DNA of 64,000 nucleotides from Rothia endophytica (GCF_928381505.1 NZ_CAKMSJ010000003.1:186001-250000), one strand, 5' to 3'; positions 44,322 through 54,611 are shown, numbered from the stretch's first letter. The notes: generated by a model not told the origin, from the sequence alone. Numbers and translations: made by a program.

Positions 44322-45937
44322 TGGTTGACCTCCTGGGAGCCGTTGAGGTTGACCTGTTCGTTGATGAACTGTTCGCGGGTGGGAGCGTCCTCACCGAGAA
44401 CCGCTGAGATGTAGCGGTCGGGGTTGAACAAGTTATCTGATGCTCGGTCTGAGAGGTTGTAGAGTGGGCCCGCGAATACAGTGATGAGCACACCTACTGA
44501 TACCAGGCTGACGGTAGAGACCATCATGGAGGCGGGGATATTTTTACTGTCGGTTTCATCCGGTTGCTCACCGGTATGCTCAGCTCGGACCAGAGCGGGG
44601 GTGGGCTGTTCTGCGTCCTTGGCGGGGCGCCAGAAAGCCTTGTTCCAGACGCGAGCCAAAGCCAGCAGGGTCAGCAGTGAAACGAGGACGCCGATGCCTG
44701 CGTTGATGTAGGCGAGGGCACCACCGTTTTGCACGGAAGCTTCGATAAAGCCAACCTTGCCGATAAAGCTGGAGAAGGGCGGGATTCCGCCCAGGTTGAT
44801 GGCGTGCACAAAGTAGAGCAGAGCCAGGAAGGGTGAAATTTTGATGAGCCCACCCAGGCGGCGCAGATTGGTTGAGCCGGCACGGCGTTCAATCAGACCT
44901 ACCACCATGAAGAGGCCGGTCTGAATCACGATGTGGTGGGCGATGTAGAAGACCACGGTGGTCAGGCCCAGTTCGTTGTTGAGCGAGATACCCCAAATCA
45001 TGTAACCGATGTGGCTGATCAGGATGAAGGAGAGCAGACGCTTGATGTCGCCCTGCGCCAGAGCACCGAGGATACCTACCAGTAGGGTCAGGCCAGCGAC
45101 GACGCCCAGCAGGGTGGAGAGCTGCCCGCCAGGGAAGAGCAGGGTTTCGGTGCGGATGATAGCGTAAACGCCCACCTTGGTGAGCAGGCCCGCGAAGACG
45201 GCGGTCACCGGTGCTGGTGCCGTGGGGTAGGAGTCGGGTAGCCAGAGGGAGAGCGGGAAGACCGCTGCCTTGATGCCGAAGGCGATGAGCAGCATGAGGT
45301 GTAGCTGCATCTGGGTGCCTTCAGGGAGGGTTCCCAGCTTGAGCGAAAGATCGGCCATGTTCACGGTGCCTACTGAAGCGTAGACAAAGCCGATAGCGGT
45401 CAAGAAGAGCAGAGATGAGACCACGGAGACCACCACGTAGGTCACGCCCGCACGAATACGCGGGGTGTTGGCGTTCATGGTGATAAGCACGTAGGACGCC
45501 ATGAGCAGGATTTCAAAGCCCACGTAGAGGTTGAAGAGGTCCCCTGCTAAGAAGGCGTTAGAGACGCCTGCCAGCAACATGAGGTAGGTGGGGTAGAAGA
45601 CCGAGATGGGCACCTCGTCATCGTCATCCGCCAGGTTCTGGCCGGTGGCGAAAACCAGCACGGCAAGAGAGATGGTGGAGGAAACCACCAGCATGAGAGC
45701 CGAGAGCTGATCGACCACCAGGGTGATACCGAAGGGAGCCTCCCAACCGGCAATGAAAACAATCTGAGGCTCTAGGTTCCATACCGAGAAAAGCATGAGA
45801 ATCTCAAAAATGAGCACCCCTGCCACGGCAAAGAAGGCGATGAGACGCTGTGTTTTATCTTTTTTAGAGATGAAGGTCAGGGCTGCTGCCATGAACAGCA
45901 CGATGACACTGAGGGGGGCGAGCTGAGCTAGTTCCAC
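44318..45937 (-). CDS. mrpD: Na+/H+ antiporter subunit D
   Basis: A 539-residue polytopic membrane protein related to NADH dehydrogenase subunits ND2/ND4/ND5. The quinone/proton-channel module is visible in MLLIAFGIKAAVFPLSLWLPD with the conserved Lys, followed by SYPTAPAPVTAVFAGLLTKVG, and later LAQGDIKRLLSFILISHIGYM. The C-terminal tail after residue 440 is charged. It is thought to carry ion translocation together with MrpA. The start lies 3 bases after mrpC. Confidence 0.93.
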   Translation of the reverse strand: MELAQLAPLSVIVLFMAAALTFISKKDKTQRLIAFFAVAGVLIFEILMLFSVWNLEPQIVFIAGWEAPFGITLVVDQLSALMLVVSSTISLAVLVFATGQNLADDDDEVPISVFYPTYLMLLAGVSNAFLAGDLFNLYVGFEILLMASYVLITMNANTPRIRAGVTYVVVSVVSSLLFLTAIGFVYASVGTVNMADLSLKLGTLPEGTQMQLHLMLLIAFGIKAAVFPLSLWLPDSYPTAPAPVTAVFAGLLTKVGVYAIIRTETLLFPGGQLSTLLGVVAGLTLLVGILGALAQGDIKRLLSFILISHIGYMIWGISLNNELGLTTVVFYIAHHIVIQTGLFMVVGLIERRAGSTNLRRLGGLIKISPFLALLYFVHAINLGGIPPFSSFIGKVGFIEASVQNGGALAYINAGIGVLVSLLTLLALARVWNKAFWRPAKDAEQPTPALVRAEHTGEQPDETDSKNIPASMMVSTVSLVSVGVLITVFAGPLYNLSDRASDNLFNPDRYISAVLGEDAPTREQFINEQVNLNGSQEVNQ

Positions 45938-45940
45938 AGG

Positions 45941-46462
45941 TTAAGCCCCCAATCCTTCTGAGCTGTCGCTCCCGGTCGCTGACCGAACAGGGATCGAATG
46001 GGTCTTCCTTCTCTCTTTGTTAGCTTGGCGTTCACGGGTTTCTTCGTCCGCATCAAATTCTGAGGTTTCCGCTTCGATATCGGCGTCGGCTTCCGTGTCA
46101 AAGGAGCTCTGCTCTGCCACGCGGATATCTTCATCATCGTCCTGAATTTCATCGGCGCGTGAGAGCAACCAGCTGCGGTAGATAATGCCCAGGATCAGGG
46201 CAGTCACCGCGCAGGAAATCACGATTGCCGTGAGAACCAGTGCCTGCGGTAGCGGGTCAGAGTAGTCTTCTGCAGCAATATCTGTTGCGTAGAAGGGGGC
46301 GAGCCCGGCAGGGCCACCGGCATGCAGAATGAGGATGTTGGTGGCATTGGTAATCAGCATAAGGCCGAGCACCACGCGGGTCATGGAGCGATCCAGGATG
46401 AGGTAGACGCCCACGGCGTAGAGCACACCCATGACCAGGATGAGGCTGAGATCAATAATCAT
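45941..46462 (-). CDS. mrpC: Na+/H+ antiporter subunit C
   Basis: A 173-residue protein; the first 115 residues form three NuoK-like helices with VVLGLMLITNATNILILHAGG as a landmark. A highly charged Asp/Glu/Arg tail of about 55 residues follows, unusual compared with typical MrpC of roughly 115 residues. It overlaps mrpA by 4 bases. Confidence 0.9.
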   Translation of the reverse strand: MIIDLSLILVMGVLYAVGVYLILDRSMTRVVLGLMLITNATNILILHAGGPAGLAPFYATDIAAEDYSDPLPQALVLTAIVISCAVTALILGIIYRSWLLSRADEIQDDDEDIRVAEQSSFDTEADADIEAETSEFDADEETRERQANKERRKTHSIPVRSATGSDSSEGLGA

Positions 46463-49400
46463 GATTGTGCCTTTCTACGATTTTTGTTCTTGCGTTCCTT
46501 GATGAGTTTCTCGTCTACTCGTTCGCCCAGACTGCGCAGGATATCGAGAACCAGGCCGATGACCAGCAGGTAAACACCGGTATCGAAGATCGTCGCAGTG
46601 ACAAAGTGAACATCACCAAAGACCGGTACCCAGAAGTCAAAGACGTAGCTGGAGAAGATGGGATCTCCCCAGAAGGCTGGTGCAATCGCATAGAGCGTGG
46701 AGAGCCCCAAACCGGCACCGAGGAAGGCTCCCGCTGAGAGCGGGGACGCGGCGCGTAACTCCGCGCCGCCGCCGGCCAGGTAGCGCACAGCGAAGGCAAG
46801 GCCTGCCAACAGACCGCCGGCAAAGCCGCCGCCGGGCAGGTTGTGACCGGCAACCAGCATGTAGAGGGAAACCATAATCAGGGTGTGGAAAATAAGACGG
46901 GTGACCACTTCGAGCAGAATGGAACGGGACTCCGGGGGCAGGGTGCGGCCCGCCACGATGAAGGGGTCACGTTCCACCGATGAGAACTGACCGGCAACCC
47001 GCTGATGCACACTAATGTGGCTGCGCTGAGTGAAAGATTTCTCAATCTTCTTCATGGTGGTGGTGTCCAGGCGCTGGTTGCGGTTATCCGCGCGCCCTTC
47101 AATGAAGAGCAGGGATGCCACGCCGGTGGCAGCCAGTGCCAGCACTGAAATTTCACCGAAGGTATCCCAGACACGCAGGTCTACCAGGATTACGTTGACC
47201 ACGTTGTAGCCGTAACCAATTTCGTAGGCCAGGCGCGGCATGTCCAGAGAAATAGCCGGCAGGGAACGAGATGAGAAGGTGAACATGGCAAGTGCCATCA
47301 TCAGGGTTGCGAAACCCACGGCGATAATGACGCGCAGGGTTTTGCGGGCGCCGTCCTTACCGTCTTTGGCTTTCACGCGAGGGATGTCACGGGGTAGCAC
47401 ACGCATCGCCAGCACGAAGGCGACCAGCACGATGGTTTCAACCAGGAGCTGGGTGGTGGCAAGGTCAGGGGCGCTGCGGGTGGCAAAGAGAATTGCCATG
47501 CCGTAGCCGGTCACTGACACCATGAGGATCGCTAGGAAGCGGCGGCGCACGAAGACCACCACCAGGGCGGCAACCATCATGACCAGAACGATTGACCACT
47601 GCGCTGGGGATTCGCTAATGCGAATGTTAGCTAACGGCGGGGTTTCGTTGATGAAAAGCGCTGCGGTGGGGACTAGCACGGCAGTCATCAGGATGACGGC
47701 CAAGTAGTAGGCAAGGGAGCCTCGCTGAGTCATACCGGTGACCCACACGGCGAATCGGTCCAGCAGGTCAATCAGATTACGGTAGACCACTGACGCACTG
47801 GGGGTATGCGTCAGGGCTCGCTGCAGTTCTTCAATCTGTCGCTTGAAGACAAAGAGTAGGAGGCCCACCAGCACAATGGCTAGTGAGGTGAAGAGCGCGG
47901 GAGTGAAACCGTGCCAGAGAGCCAGGTGCAGTTCAAGTTCTGGTGCGGACGCCGGGAAAGCGTCAAGGAAGGGCTTGATGAAGAGGTGGGCGGGCTCCGG
48001 GTAGAAACCAAAGAACACGGTGAGCAGTGTCAGCACCGCGGGGGCGGCGACAAAGCTGTAGCTGACCTGGTGGAAGGCGGTGTCGGGGCTCAGCTTTTTA
48101 CCGCTCTTGCTGCGCAGGGCAGCCGGGCGGCCGCCGTCCGCGCTTTCCTGGCAATATTTGACGTGTTCGTGGTTAATGTAGTTGTAGGGCTTAGCCGCAA
48201 AAGCACCCCAGACAAAGCGGGCGCTGTAGGCAAAGGTAAGCACGGAGCCCAGCACGATAGCGGCCAAGGTGACGGCGCTCTGCCAGCCAGTGGTATGCCC
48301 CACGTAGGTTTCTAGCACTGCTTCTTTAGCGACGAAACCGGCCAGCGGAGATACACCGGCCATGGACGCCGCCGAAATCAGTGAGACCCAGAAGAGTTTA
48401 GGGGCACGGCGGTAGATGCCGGAGAGACGGCGAATGTCACGAGTACCGGACTGATGGTCGATGATGCCAACTGCTAGGAAGAGCGTTGCTTTAAAGAGGC
48501 TGTGCGCCAGCATCATAGCCATAGCGGCATATATAGCGTTGGGCGTGCCACCCGAGATAATCAGGGTGAGGAAACCCAACTGGCTCACGGTACCGTAAGC
48601 AAGAATCAGTTTAAGGTCGGTCTGTTTGAGAGCGGCCCAGCCACCAAAAATCATGGTGAAGGCACCAAAGATGACCAGTATGTTCTGCCAGATGGCTACC
48701 TCGCCGTAGCCTGGAGCCAGACGCAGCAGAAGGTAGATGCCTGCCTTGACCATGGCAGCTGCGTGCAGGTAAGCACTGACGGGGGTAGGGGCGGCCATTG
48801 CGCCGGGTAGCCAGAAGTGCACGGGGAAGATGGCGGACTTGCTCAGCGCGCCGCAAAGAATGAGCACTAGCGCGGCGGAAAGTAGCCCTAAGCTCATGGT
48901 GCTGCTGTCGCCTGCCTGCGCGGCGGCTACCAGGGCGGGGCCGCGTTCAACCAGTTCAGCCAGACTGTAGGTGCCTAGGGAGTGACCCAGCATGATGATG
49001 CCCACCAGCATAGCAAGACCGCCGGCGGTGGTGACCGTCAGAGCCTGCAACGCCGAGCTGCGAGCCGAGAGGCGGTGGCGGGAGTAGCCAATGAGCAGGT
49101 AAGAGAGGATGGTCGTGATTTCCCAGAAGATGAACATGATGATGAAGTCATCTGCGGTAATCAGACCGAACATGGCGCCGGCGAAGCCGAAGAGGTAGGC
49201 GGCGAACTGACCGATGTCACCGCTGCTGTGCTTGAAATAGCTTGCGCAGTAGAAGAGCACTAGAGAGCCAATTCCGAGCACGAGCAGGCTCATCACCCAG
49301 GAAAGGGTATCCATACGGAAGGTGAGTTCGAGGTTGAGCTCGGGGATCCACCGGTAGCTTTCGGACCAGGGCGTACCACCCAGGATGCTCTGGGTTTTCG

Positions 49401-49527
49401 TGAGCACAAAAGCCAGCACGAGTGCTGGTATTGCGGCCAGCAGGTAAAACACGCTGGTTCCCATACGGCGCGCCAGCCAGGGCGTGGCTATCGACAGGAG
49501 GAGGAAGAGGGCAAGAACTATGGTCAC
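46459..49527 (-). CDS. mrpA: Na+/H+ antiporter subunit A fused with B
   Basis: A 1022-residue protein and the first gene of the mrp operon. Residues 1-520 are the NuoL-like channel (FFKHSSGDIGQF; a conserved-Lys region around GALSKSAIFPVHFWLPGAM; SAYLHAAAMVKAGIYL). Then follow the MrpA C-terminal NuoJ-like helices and, after residue 850, a full MrpB-like domain (VTRLIFHTLIMVSLYMLVAGHN, GGGFAGGLLAG). Fused A-B is common in Actinobacteria. The start is GTG 49527, with no strong Shine-Dalgarno. Confidence 0.93.
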   Translation of the reverse strand: MTIVLALFLLLSIATPWLARRMGTSVFYLLAAIPALVLAFVLTKTQSILGGTPWSESYRWIPELNLELTFRMDTLSWVMSLLVLGIGSLVLFYCASYFKHSSGDIGQFAAYLFGFAGAMFGLITADDFIIMFIFWEITTILSYLLIGYSRHRLSARSSALQALTVTTAGGLAMLVGIIMLGHSLGTYSLAELVERGPALVAAAQAGDSSTMSLGLLSAALVLILCGALSKSAIFPVHFWLPGAMAAPTPVSAYLHAAAMVKAGIYLLLRLAPGYGEVAIWQNILVIFGAFTMIFGGWAALKQTDLKLILAYGTVSQLGFLTLIISGGTPNAIYAAMAMMLAHSLFKATLFLAVGIIDHQSGTRDIRRLSGIYRRAPKLFWVSLISAASMAGVSPLAGFVAKEAVLETYVGHTTGWQSAVTLAAIVLGSVLTFAYSARFVWGAFAAKPYNYINHEHVKYCQESADGGRPAALRSKSGKKLSPDTAFHQVSYSFVAAPAVLTLLTVFFGFYPEPAHLFIKPFLDAFPASAPELELHLALWHGFTPALFTSLAIVLVGLLLFVFKRQIEELQRALTHTPSASVVYRNLIDLLDRFAVWVTGMTQRGSLAYYLAVILMTAVLVPTAALFINETPPLANIRISESPAQWSIVLVMMVAALVVVFVRRRFLAILMVSVTGYGMAILFATRSAPDLATTQLLVETIVLVAFVLAMRVLPRDIPRVKAKDGKDGARKTLRVIIAVGFATLMMALAMFTFSSRSLPAISLDMPRLAYEIGYGYNVVNVILVDLRVWDTFGEISVLALAATGVASLLFIEGRADNRNQRLDTTTMKKIEKSFTQRSHISVHQRVAGQFSSVERDPFIVAGRTLPPESRSILLEVVTRLIFHTLIMVSLYMLVAGHNLPGGGFAGGLLAGLAFAVRYLAGGGAELRAASPLSAGAFLGAGLGLSTLYAIAPAFWGDPIFSSYVFDFWVPVFGDVHFVTATIFDTGVYLLVIGLVLDILRSLGERVDEKLIKERKNKNRRKAQS

Positions 49528-49835
49528 GTATCAGGCCTTGGGTCTACAGGGGCATTCTGTTAAAAGAATACGTGCGCTTAGCGTCTCTGTCGATGATGAA
49601 GGTCTCAAAAATTCACATTTGTCAGATAAAAAGCAATTCCTGCACGGTGCAATGATTGCTACATATCTGTCGGGGGTTACGTAAACGGTAATTATCTTTT
49701 GAAGGTCCGGTAGAAACCTCAACACATCTTTTCTACGATCCACTCAGCATCACTCCCACCCTTGCGTCCCTAAGCTCCGGCGGCAGAGTAAACTAAGGAC
49801 GATTTACACTCATTACACTACGGTTGGGACCCCCT
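49528..49835. other. Intergenic region between divergent mrp operon and uracil permease
   Basis: A 308-base divergent promoter region, AT-richer than average. Two TACACT hexamers (49805-49810 and 49814-49819) are plausible -10 boxes for the plus-strand permease. I could not settle a promoter for mrpA on the minus strand. No small gene with a ribosome binding site was found, and no riboswitch was recognised. Confidence 0.5.
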
Positions 49836-51158
49836 GTGACCTCTCGCTCCCCTTTCGCCTGGACGCTGCACGGCGACGGTAAAAATATCACCCCCGGCGG
49901 CGTCGTCCGCCCCCACGAACGCCTGGCCTGGGGCCGCACCATCGGCATTGGCGCCCAGCACGTGGTTGCCATGTTCGGCGCGACCTTCCTGGTGCCCCTG
50001 CTGACCGGCTTTCCGCCCGCCACCACCCTCTTCTTCTCGGGTATTGGCACCATCCTTTTCCTGCTGATTACCGCAGGACGCGTGCCCTCCTACCTGGGCT
50101 CATCCTTCGCTTTTATCGCCCCACTGGCAGCAGCCACCAACCAGTACGGCCCCGGCGGTGCCCTGGGTGGCATCGTCATGGCAGGTGTTTCCCTCTTCCT
50201 GGTAGGCGCCATTGTGCAGTTCGCCGGCACCGGCTGGCTGACCAAGCTCATGCCTCCGGTCGTCACCGGCGCCATCGTGGCACTGATCGGCTTCAACCTG
50301 GCACCCAGCGCCAAAAACAACTTCATGGAAGCCCCCGTCACCGCCCTGGTCACCCTAGCCTCCATCATCCTGATTTCGGTCATCTTCAAGGGCATGATTG
50401 GACGCCTAGCCATTTTGCTGGGCGTCATCATCGGCTACATCACCGCAGCGTTGCGCGGCGAAGTTGATTTCAGCGCAATCCAGCAGGCATGGGACACCGA
50501 AGGCCTCATCGGCCTGCCCCACTTCCAGACCCCCGAATTCCATTGGAACCTAGCCGGCCTCTTCATTCCCGTGATTCTGGTGCTGGTGGCTGAGAACATT
50601 GGCCACGTGAAGTCCGTGGCACTGATGACCGGTGAAAACCTGGACAAGTATTCCGGCCGCGCTCTCATGGCAGACGGCCTGGCCACCACCATTGCCGGCG
50701 CTGGCGGCGGTTCCGGTACCACCACCTACGCCGAGAATATCGGTGTCATGGCAGCCACCAAGGTCTACTCCACCGCAGCTTACTGGGTAGCCGCTATCGT
50801 GGCAGTTCTGCTCTCGGTCTTCCCGGTCTTCGGTGCAGCCGTTGCCTCCGTCCCCGCAGGCGTGCTGGGTGGAGCCGCCACCGTCCTCTACGGCATGATC
50901 GGCATGCTGGGCGTGCGCATCTGGGTAGAGAACCGCGTGGACTTCTCCAACCAGGTCAACCTCACCGCCGCGTCCGTGGCCCTGATCGTGGGCATTGCCG
51001 ACTACACCTGGGATATTGGGGATCTCCAGTTCGCAGGCATCGCCCTGGGCACCGCCGCAACCCTGGTGGTCTACCACCTCATGGCAGCCATTGCGCGCAC
51101 TACCGGCTCCCACCCCGAGCCACTCACCCCCAGCGAAGCTAAGGGCGACGCCCACTAA
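49836..51158 (+). CDS. uraA: Uracil/xanthine permease, NCS2 family
   Basis: A 440-residue membrane protein of the nucleobase:cation symporter 2 family. The opening motif IGAQHVVAMFGATFLVPLL is typical of UraA-type carriers, and the QFAGTGWLTKLMPPVVTGAIV region and ENIGHVKSVALMTGENL contain substrate-site residues. It takes up uracil with protons; xanthine is less likely. GTG 49836 is chosen (GGGA upstream); TTG 49824 is also open. A strong hairpin terminates it. Confidence 0.87.
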   Translation: MTSRSPFAWTLHGDGKNITPGGVVRPHERLAWGRTIGIGAQHVVAMFGATFLVPLLTGFPPATTLFFSGIGTILFLLITAGRVPSYLGSSFAFIAPLAAATNQYGPGGALGGIVMAGVSLFLVGAIVQFAGTGWLTKLMPPVVTGAIVALIGFNLAPSAKNNFMEAPVTALVTLASIILISVIFKGMIGRLAILLGVIIGYITAALRGEVDFSAIQQAWDTEGLIGLPHFQTPEFHWNLAGLFIPVILVLVAENIGHVKSVALMTGENLDKYSGRALMADGLATTIAGAGGGSGTTTYAENIGVMAATKVYSTAAYWVAAIVAVLLSVFPVFGAAVASVPAGVLGGAATVLYGMIGMLGVRIWVENRVDFSNQVNLTAASVALIVGIADYTWDIGDLQFAGIALGTAATLVVYHLMAAIARTTGSHPEPLTPSEAKGDAH

Positions 51159-51182
51159 GGCCCGCACCGCTAAGACCCACAC

Positions 51183-51219
51183 AAAGCGGGGCTAGTTCAC
51201 ACTGAACTAGCCCCGCTTT
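51183..51219. terminator. Bidirectional terminator between uraA and the phosphodiesterase gene
   Basis: AAAGCGGGGCTAGTTCA (51183-51199) pairs with TGAACTAGCCCCGCTTT (51203-51219), 17 base pairs with a 3-base loop, followed by TT and preceded by A-rich sequence. It serves both convergent genes. Confidence 0.93.
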
Positions 51220-51236
51220 TTCACGCATAATCTGCC

Positions 51237-52064
51237 TTAGGACGCTGCCCGCTCCGCCAGGGTTGCGGCCAGCAGGTCGGTGCGGTTAGTGACGATACCG
51301 TCTACCCCTAGGTCGAGCAAGCGGCGCATCTCCGCTTCATCATCAATCGTCCAGACGTGCACCTTAATGCCAAAACGGTGCGCCATAGCAACGGTGGTAC
51401 GATCTACGACCCTAAAGGTAACCCCAGCGTAAGTTTGAGTGACGGGCACCTGGATGGACTGAAAAGGGCTAATCCAGGGAGCAGTAACGGCGCGTACCAG
51501 AGGCCACAGACGCCAGCTCACCCGGCTGCAGAGATAAAAGAGGACGGTAGCGAGTTCACTGCCACTCGACGGAATATGCGCACCCAGCTGGGCTGCAAAC
51601 TGAACCGCACGCGCCTTACGCTCTTCCCTGAAGGACGCAAAGCGCACACGGTCTTGAGCCCCTTCCTGCACGGTGATCCTGGCGATGCGTTCTGCCGCGG
51701 CGGCGTCCTTGATATCTACGTTGACCGGCATGCTGGGGAAGGTGCGAAGTACCTGTTCAAAGGTTGCCAGCTTGCCCCCCTTGGCCATTTCACGGTCTTT
51801 GAGTTCTTCCCAGGTTGCGTCCTTGATAGCACCAGAGGTACCAAAGAGCCTGTTGAGAGTGTGATCGTGGAATGCCACCACTACACCGTCGGCGGTGGTG
51901 TGAGCGTCGGTTTCCAGCCAGTGTGCGCCGGCGTCCACTGCCTGAGCAAATGCTTCTAGAGTATTCTCGGTGCACCCATGAGCTAGACCCCTGTGGGCAA
52001 AAATTTCAAAGGTATCGAGGGGTCGGTGAAGAGAAGAGCTGTGCGCTGCTGACCTAGTAGACAT
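51237..52064 (-). CDS. Glycerophosphodiester phosphodiesterase
   Basis: A 275-residue GDPD-family enzyme hydrolysing glycerophosphodiesters to glycerol-3-phosphate and an alcohol. The opening FAHRGLAHGCTENTLEAF (catalytic His-Arg and metal Glu), LETDAHTTADGVVVAFHD and HVWTIDDEAEMRRLLDLGVDGIVTN are diagnostic. There is no signal peptide, so it is probably cytoplasmic. ATG 52064 lies 7 bases after TACTCT (52072-52077), a leaderless start; the 14-codon extension upstream is not supported. Confidence 0.9.
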   Translation of the reverse strand: MSTRSAAHSSSLHRPLDTFEIFAHRGLAHGCTENTLEAFAQAVDAGAHWLETDAHTTADGVVVAFHDHTLNRLFGTSGAIKDATWEELKDREMAKGGKLATFEQVLRTFPSMPVNVDIKDAAAAERIARITVQEGAQDRVRFASFREERKARAVQFAAQLGAHIPSSGSELATVLFYLCSRVSWRLWPLVRAVTAPWISPFQSIQVPVTQTYAGVTFRVVDRTTVAMAHRFGIKVHVWTIDDEAEMRRLLDLGVDGIVTNRTDLLAATLAERAAS

Positions 52065-52122
52065 TCTTATAAGAGTACTACCCGCCAGTAACTTAGGGGC
52101 GCTCATCTCAAGAGAACTACGT

Positions 52123-52938
52123 CTAAGACGCTCTGACCAGCAGTTTCTCTATTATTTGAGCCACGCCGTCCTGGTCAAATGCGGGGCAGGTGCGCCCCAC
52201 AGTTTGGCGCAGAGAGGGCGAGCCGGATTCCAGGGCATAACCCTGACCAGCCCACTGCAACATCTCCAGATCATTGGGCATATCACCAAAAGCGGCAACC
52301 TCGTGCGCTTCGATACCGCGCTCAGCGGCAAAATCAGCCAGCACCGCCCCTTTATTCAAACCGGGTGCTGCCATCTCAATGAGGGGATCCCCCGGCACCG
52401 CGTGCGTCACTGACACTCGCTCCCCCACCAGTTTTGCCACACGCGACAGCAAGTCCTCGGGGTCATACCCCTCCACACGCACCAGGTACTTAACCAGCTG
52501 CGCCTCTGGGCTCAAAATTTCTGCCAGGTTGCCCCAGACCAGCTCACTATTTTCAAGCGGGCCGCCCTCTTCCACCTTCACATCGCCCTGTAAAAAGACA
52601 GTGTCGACCGTTTCAGCGGTGAAAGTAGCGGTGGGGAACTCACGCTCTAAAATCTGGTGTGCCCCTAAAACTGTGTGCGTTCCAAGGGTGCGGGTTGCTA
52701 CCACTTCGCCTTTACCCACATGGTAAGTCACCGCCCCATTAGAGCAAATAGCGTAGGAGTCATAGCCGGGCAGCTGACCCAGCACTCCGTCTAACCAGCG
52801 AAAGGGGCGACCGGTGACAACCACCAGTTGCACGCCGGCGTCCCGGGCGGCACTCAGGGCGTCAAGGGTTCGCTCGCGAAAGCGAAAGTCGTGCCCAATG
52901 AGGGTGCCGTCCAGGTCACTGGCAATCAGTTTTATCAC
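52123..52938 (-). CDS. Cof-type HAD-superfamily hydrolase
   Basis: A 271-residue haloacid dehalogenase-type phosphatase: nucleophile motif ASDLDGTLIGHDF near residues 5-18, motif II VVVTGRP, and motif IV AAFGDMPNDLEML, with a C2 cap between. The substrate is unknown (sugar phosphate or flavin-like phosphate in related proteins). GTG 52938 lies 7 bases after TAGTTT (52946-52951), suggesting a leaderless start within the end of the PEBP gene; longer upstream frames overlap that gene. Confidence 0.85.
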   Translation of the reverse strand: MIKLIASDLDGTLIGHDFRFRERTLDALSAARDAGVQLVVVTGRPFRWLDGVLGQLPGYDSYAICSNGAVTYHVGKGEVVATRTLGTHTVLGAHQILEREFPTATFTAETVDTVFLQGDVKVEEGGPLENSELVWGNLAEILSPEAQLVKYLVRVEGYDPEDLLSRVAKLVGERVSVTHAVPGDPLIEMAAPGLNKGAVLADFAAERGIEAHEVAAFGDMPNDLEMLQWAGQGYALESGSPSLRQTVGRTCPAFDQDGVAQIIEKLLVRAS

Positions 52939-52948
52939 GGTGGTGAAA

Positions 52949-53470
52949 CTAGTTTTCTTCGTGGGTTGCGGTGAGGAAGGCACGGGCAATCCCGTGGAAG
53001 AAGAGGTTAAAGTTCACGACGGCAGGGCTGGCGTTCTCATCGATGTCCAGCTTCTCAACGTCCACAGCGGTGACGCAGAAGATGTAGCGGTGAGCACCGT
53101 GACCGGCGGGCGGGGCTGCGCCTACAAAGCCGCGGGTGCCGCCGTCATTCAGGTGCCCCAGAGCCCTTGCTGGCAGGTTCTCTGCGGCACCGGTAGCCAG
53201 CTCAGTGACATCAGCGGGCAGGTTAGAGGCAGCCCAGTGCCAGAAGCCACTGGGGGTAGGAGCATCGGGGTCAAAACAGGTGACCACAAAAGACTTGGTG
53301 CCCTCAGGGAAACCCTCCCAGGAAAGCTGCGGCGAGACGTCCTCACCCCCGCAGCCCATAATCCCCGACACCTGGGCTTTGGGTAGCGACGCGCCCTCCT
53401 GAATGTCGGTGGACGTGAGGGTAAAGGTGGGTAGGTCGGGCAAATCGGCGTAGGGTTCACGGTTCAACAT
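52949..53470 (-). CDS. YbhB/YbcL (PEBP) family protein
   Basis: A 173-residue phosphatidylethanolamine-binding-protein fold. [35 protein letters not shown] and [13 protein letters not shown] are the family landmarks, with the DPDAP ligand-site loop. Bacterial members are often annotated as Raf kinase inhibitor-like, although their role is unknown. ATG 53470 has GAGGAGGC upstream. It lies between two other minus-strand genes but shows no clear functional link to them. Confidence 0.88.
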   Translation of the reverse strand: MLNREPYADLPDLPTFTLTSTDIQEGASLPKAQVSGIMGCGGEDVSPQLSWEGFPEGTKSFVVTCFDPDAPTPSGFWHWAASNLPADVTELATGAAENLPARALGHLNDGGTRGFVGAAPPAGHGAHRYIFCVTAVDVEKLDIDENASPAVVNFNLFFHGIARAFLTATHEEN

Positions 53471-53493
53471 TGAAGCCTCCTCGTCTTGTGGGG

Positions 53494-54435
53494 TTATGAG
53501 CGGGCGAGAGTCGCTTCGAGCTCTTCGCGGGTGGGTGGGTTAGCGCCGGGGCGTGAAACGGTGATACCGGCTGCTGTGGCGGCGAAGGTGAGAATCTGTT
53601 TGAGTTCATCCTTGCTCATCAGCTGCAGGGTAGCGCGAGCGCCCTTACCTTCGATGCCGCGATCCAGTAGAGCTGCTAGCAGGGCTGCCATGAGGGAGTC
53701 GCCGGCACCCACGGTGTCAGCGACCTCAACCCGGTAGGCGGGCATGGCTACACCGGCGGGGCCAGTTTTTTGGGTGATTGCCCAGGGGCCCAGTTCGCCG
53801 CGAGTGACGACCACCAGGGAGGCGCCCAATTCCAGCCATGCCTTGGCGGATTCTTCGAGAGAGCGCTGGGGGTAGAGCCAGAGCAGGTCTTCATCTGATG
53901 CCTTGACGACATCCGAGTAGCGCACGATGCTTTCGGCCCACTTGCGCGCTACCGAGGCGTCAGGGACGATGGTCGGTCGGCAGTTGGGGTCGTAAGAAAT
54001 CAGTGCGTTGGCAGATGCTTTGCGCACGGTGTCCAGTACGGTGCTGGCACCGGGTTCTAGCATGGCGCCGATAGACCCAACGTGCACTGCGGTAGCTCCT
54101 GCGGCGACGTCCGCCAGTTTCTCGGCGGCGCCGTCCAGTGACCAGTCGATGTCGAACTCGTAGTCAGCTGCGCCGTCCTCACCGATAGTGGCCTGGGCGA
54201 CCGAGGTCTTCTTCTCGTCCGCACCCACCGGCAGGTGCACGCCCGAAGCACGCAGGTGCTCATCAATGAGCGTGCCGTGATCGTCCTTGCCGTAGCGGCC
54301 AATAAACTGCGCATCGTGGCCGAGACGGGCCAGGCCCACGGCTACATTCATGGGGGATCCGCCGGGGTGCGCGGCAGTTTCGGCACCGGGGCGCTGGACA
54401 ACATCTACGAGGGCTTCGCCAATGACAGTAAGCAT
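53494..54435 (-). CDS. PfkB-family carbohydrate kinase (fructokinase-like)
   Basis: A 313-residue ribokinase-fold sugar kinase. The N-terminal signature [20 protein letters not shown] binds the sugar, and the C-terminal [16 protein letters not shown] contains the catalytic Asp and anion hole. The GGSPMNVA form is common in fructokinases, but ribose or other sugars cannot be excluded. ATG 54435 lies 7 bases after TAAAAT (54443-54448), a leaderless start; the GTG two codons earlier is less likely. It is divergent from gap. Confidence 0.88.
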   Translation of the reverse strand: MLTVIGEALVDVVQRPGAETAAHPGGSPMNVAVGLARLGHDAQFIGRYGKDDHGTLIDEHLRASGVHLPVGADEKKTSVAQATIGEDGAADYEFDIDWSLDGAAEKLADVAAGATAVHVGSIGAMLEPGASTVLDTVRKASANALISYDPNCRPTIVPDASVARKWAESIVRYSDVVKASDEDLLWLYPQRSLEESAKAWLELGASLVVVTRGELGPWAITQKTGPAGVAMPAYRVEVADTVGAGDSLMAALLAALLDRGIEGKGARATLQLMSKDELKQILTFAATAAGITVSRPGANPPTREELEATLARS

Positions 54436-54611
54436 GAGCACAATTTTACCGTGTGAGCGCGCCCGCGTATAACGTTCACGTCACAAACTGCACACGGTGG
54501 CGTAGAAACTATACACTGTCTTTGTAGTGCTCTTGACACCCTCCTCCTACAAAGGAGTCGAGCTACCGCCAAGAGTTCAAGCACCCCAGTCAGCGCACCG
54601 TAGCGCATAAC

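Noticed and set aside
50550..51182. 210-codon minus-strand frame inside the uracil permease gene
   Set aside because: It is antisense to a well-supported carrier and Gly/His rich without any domain.
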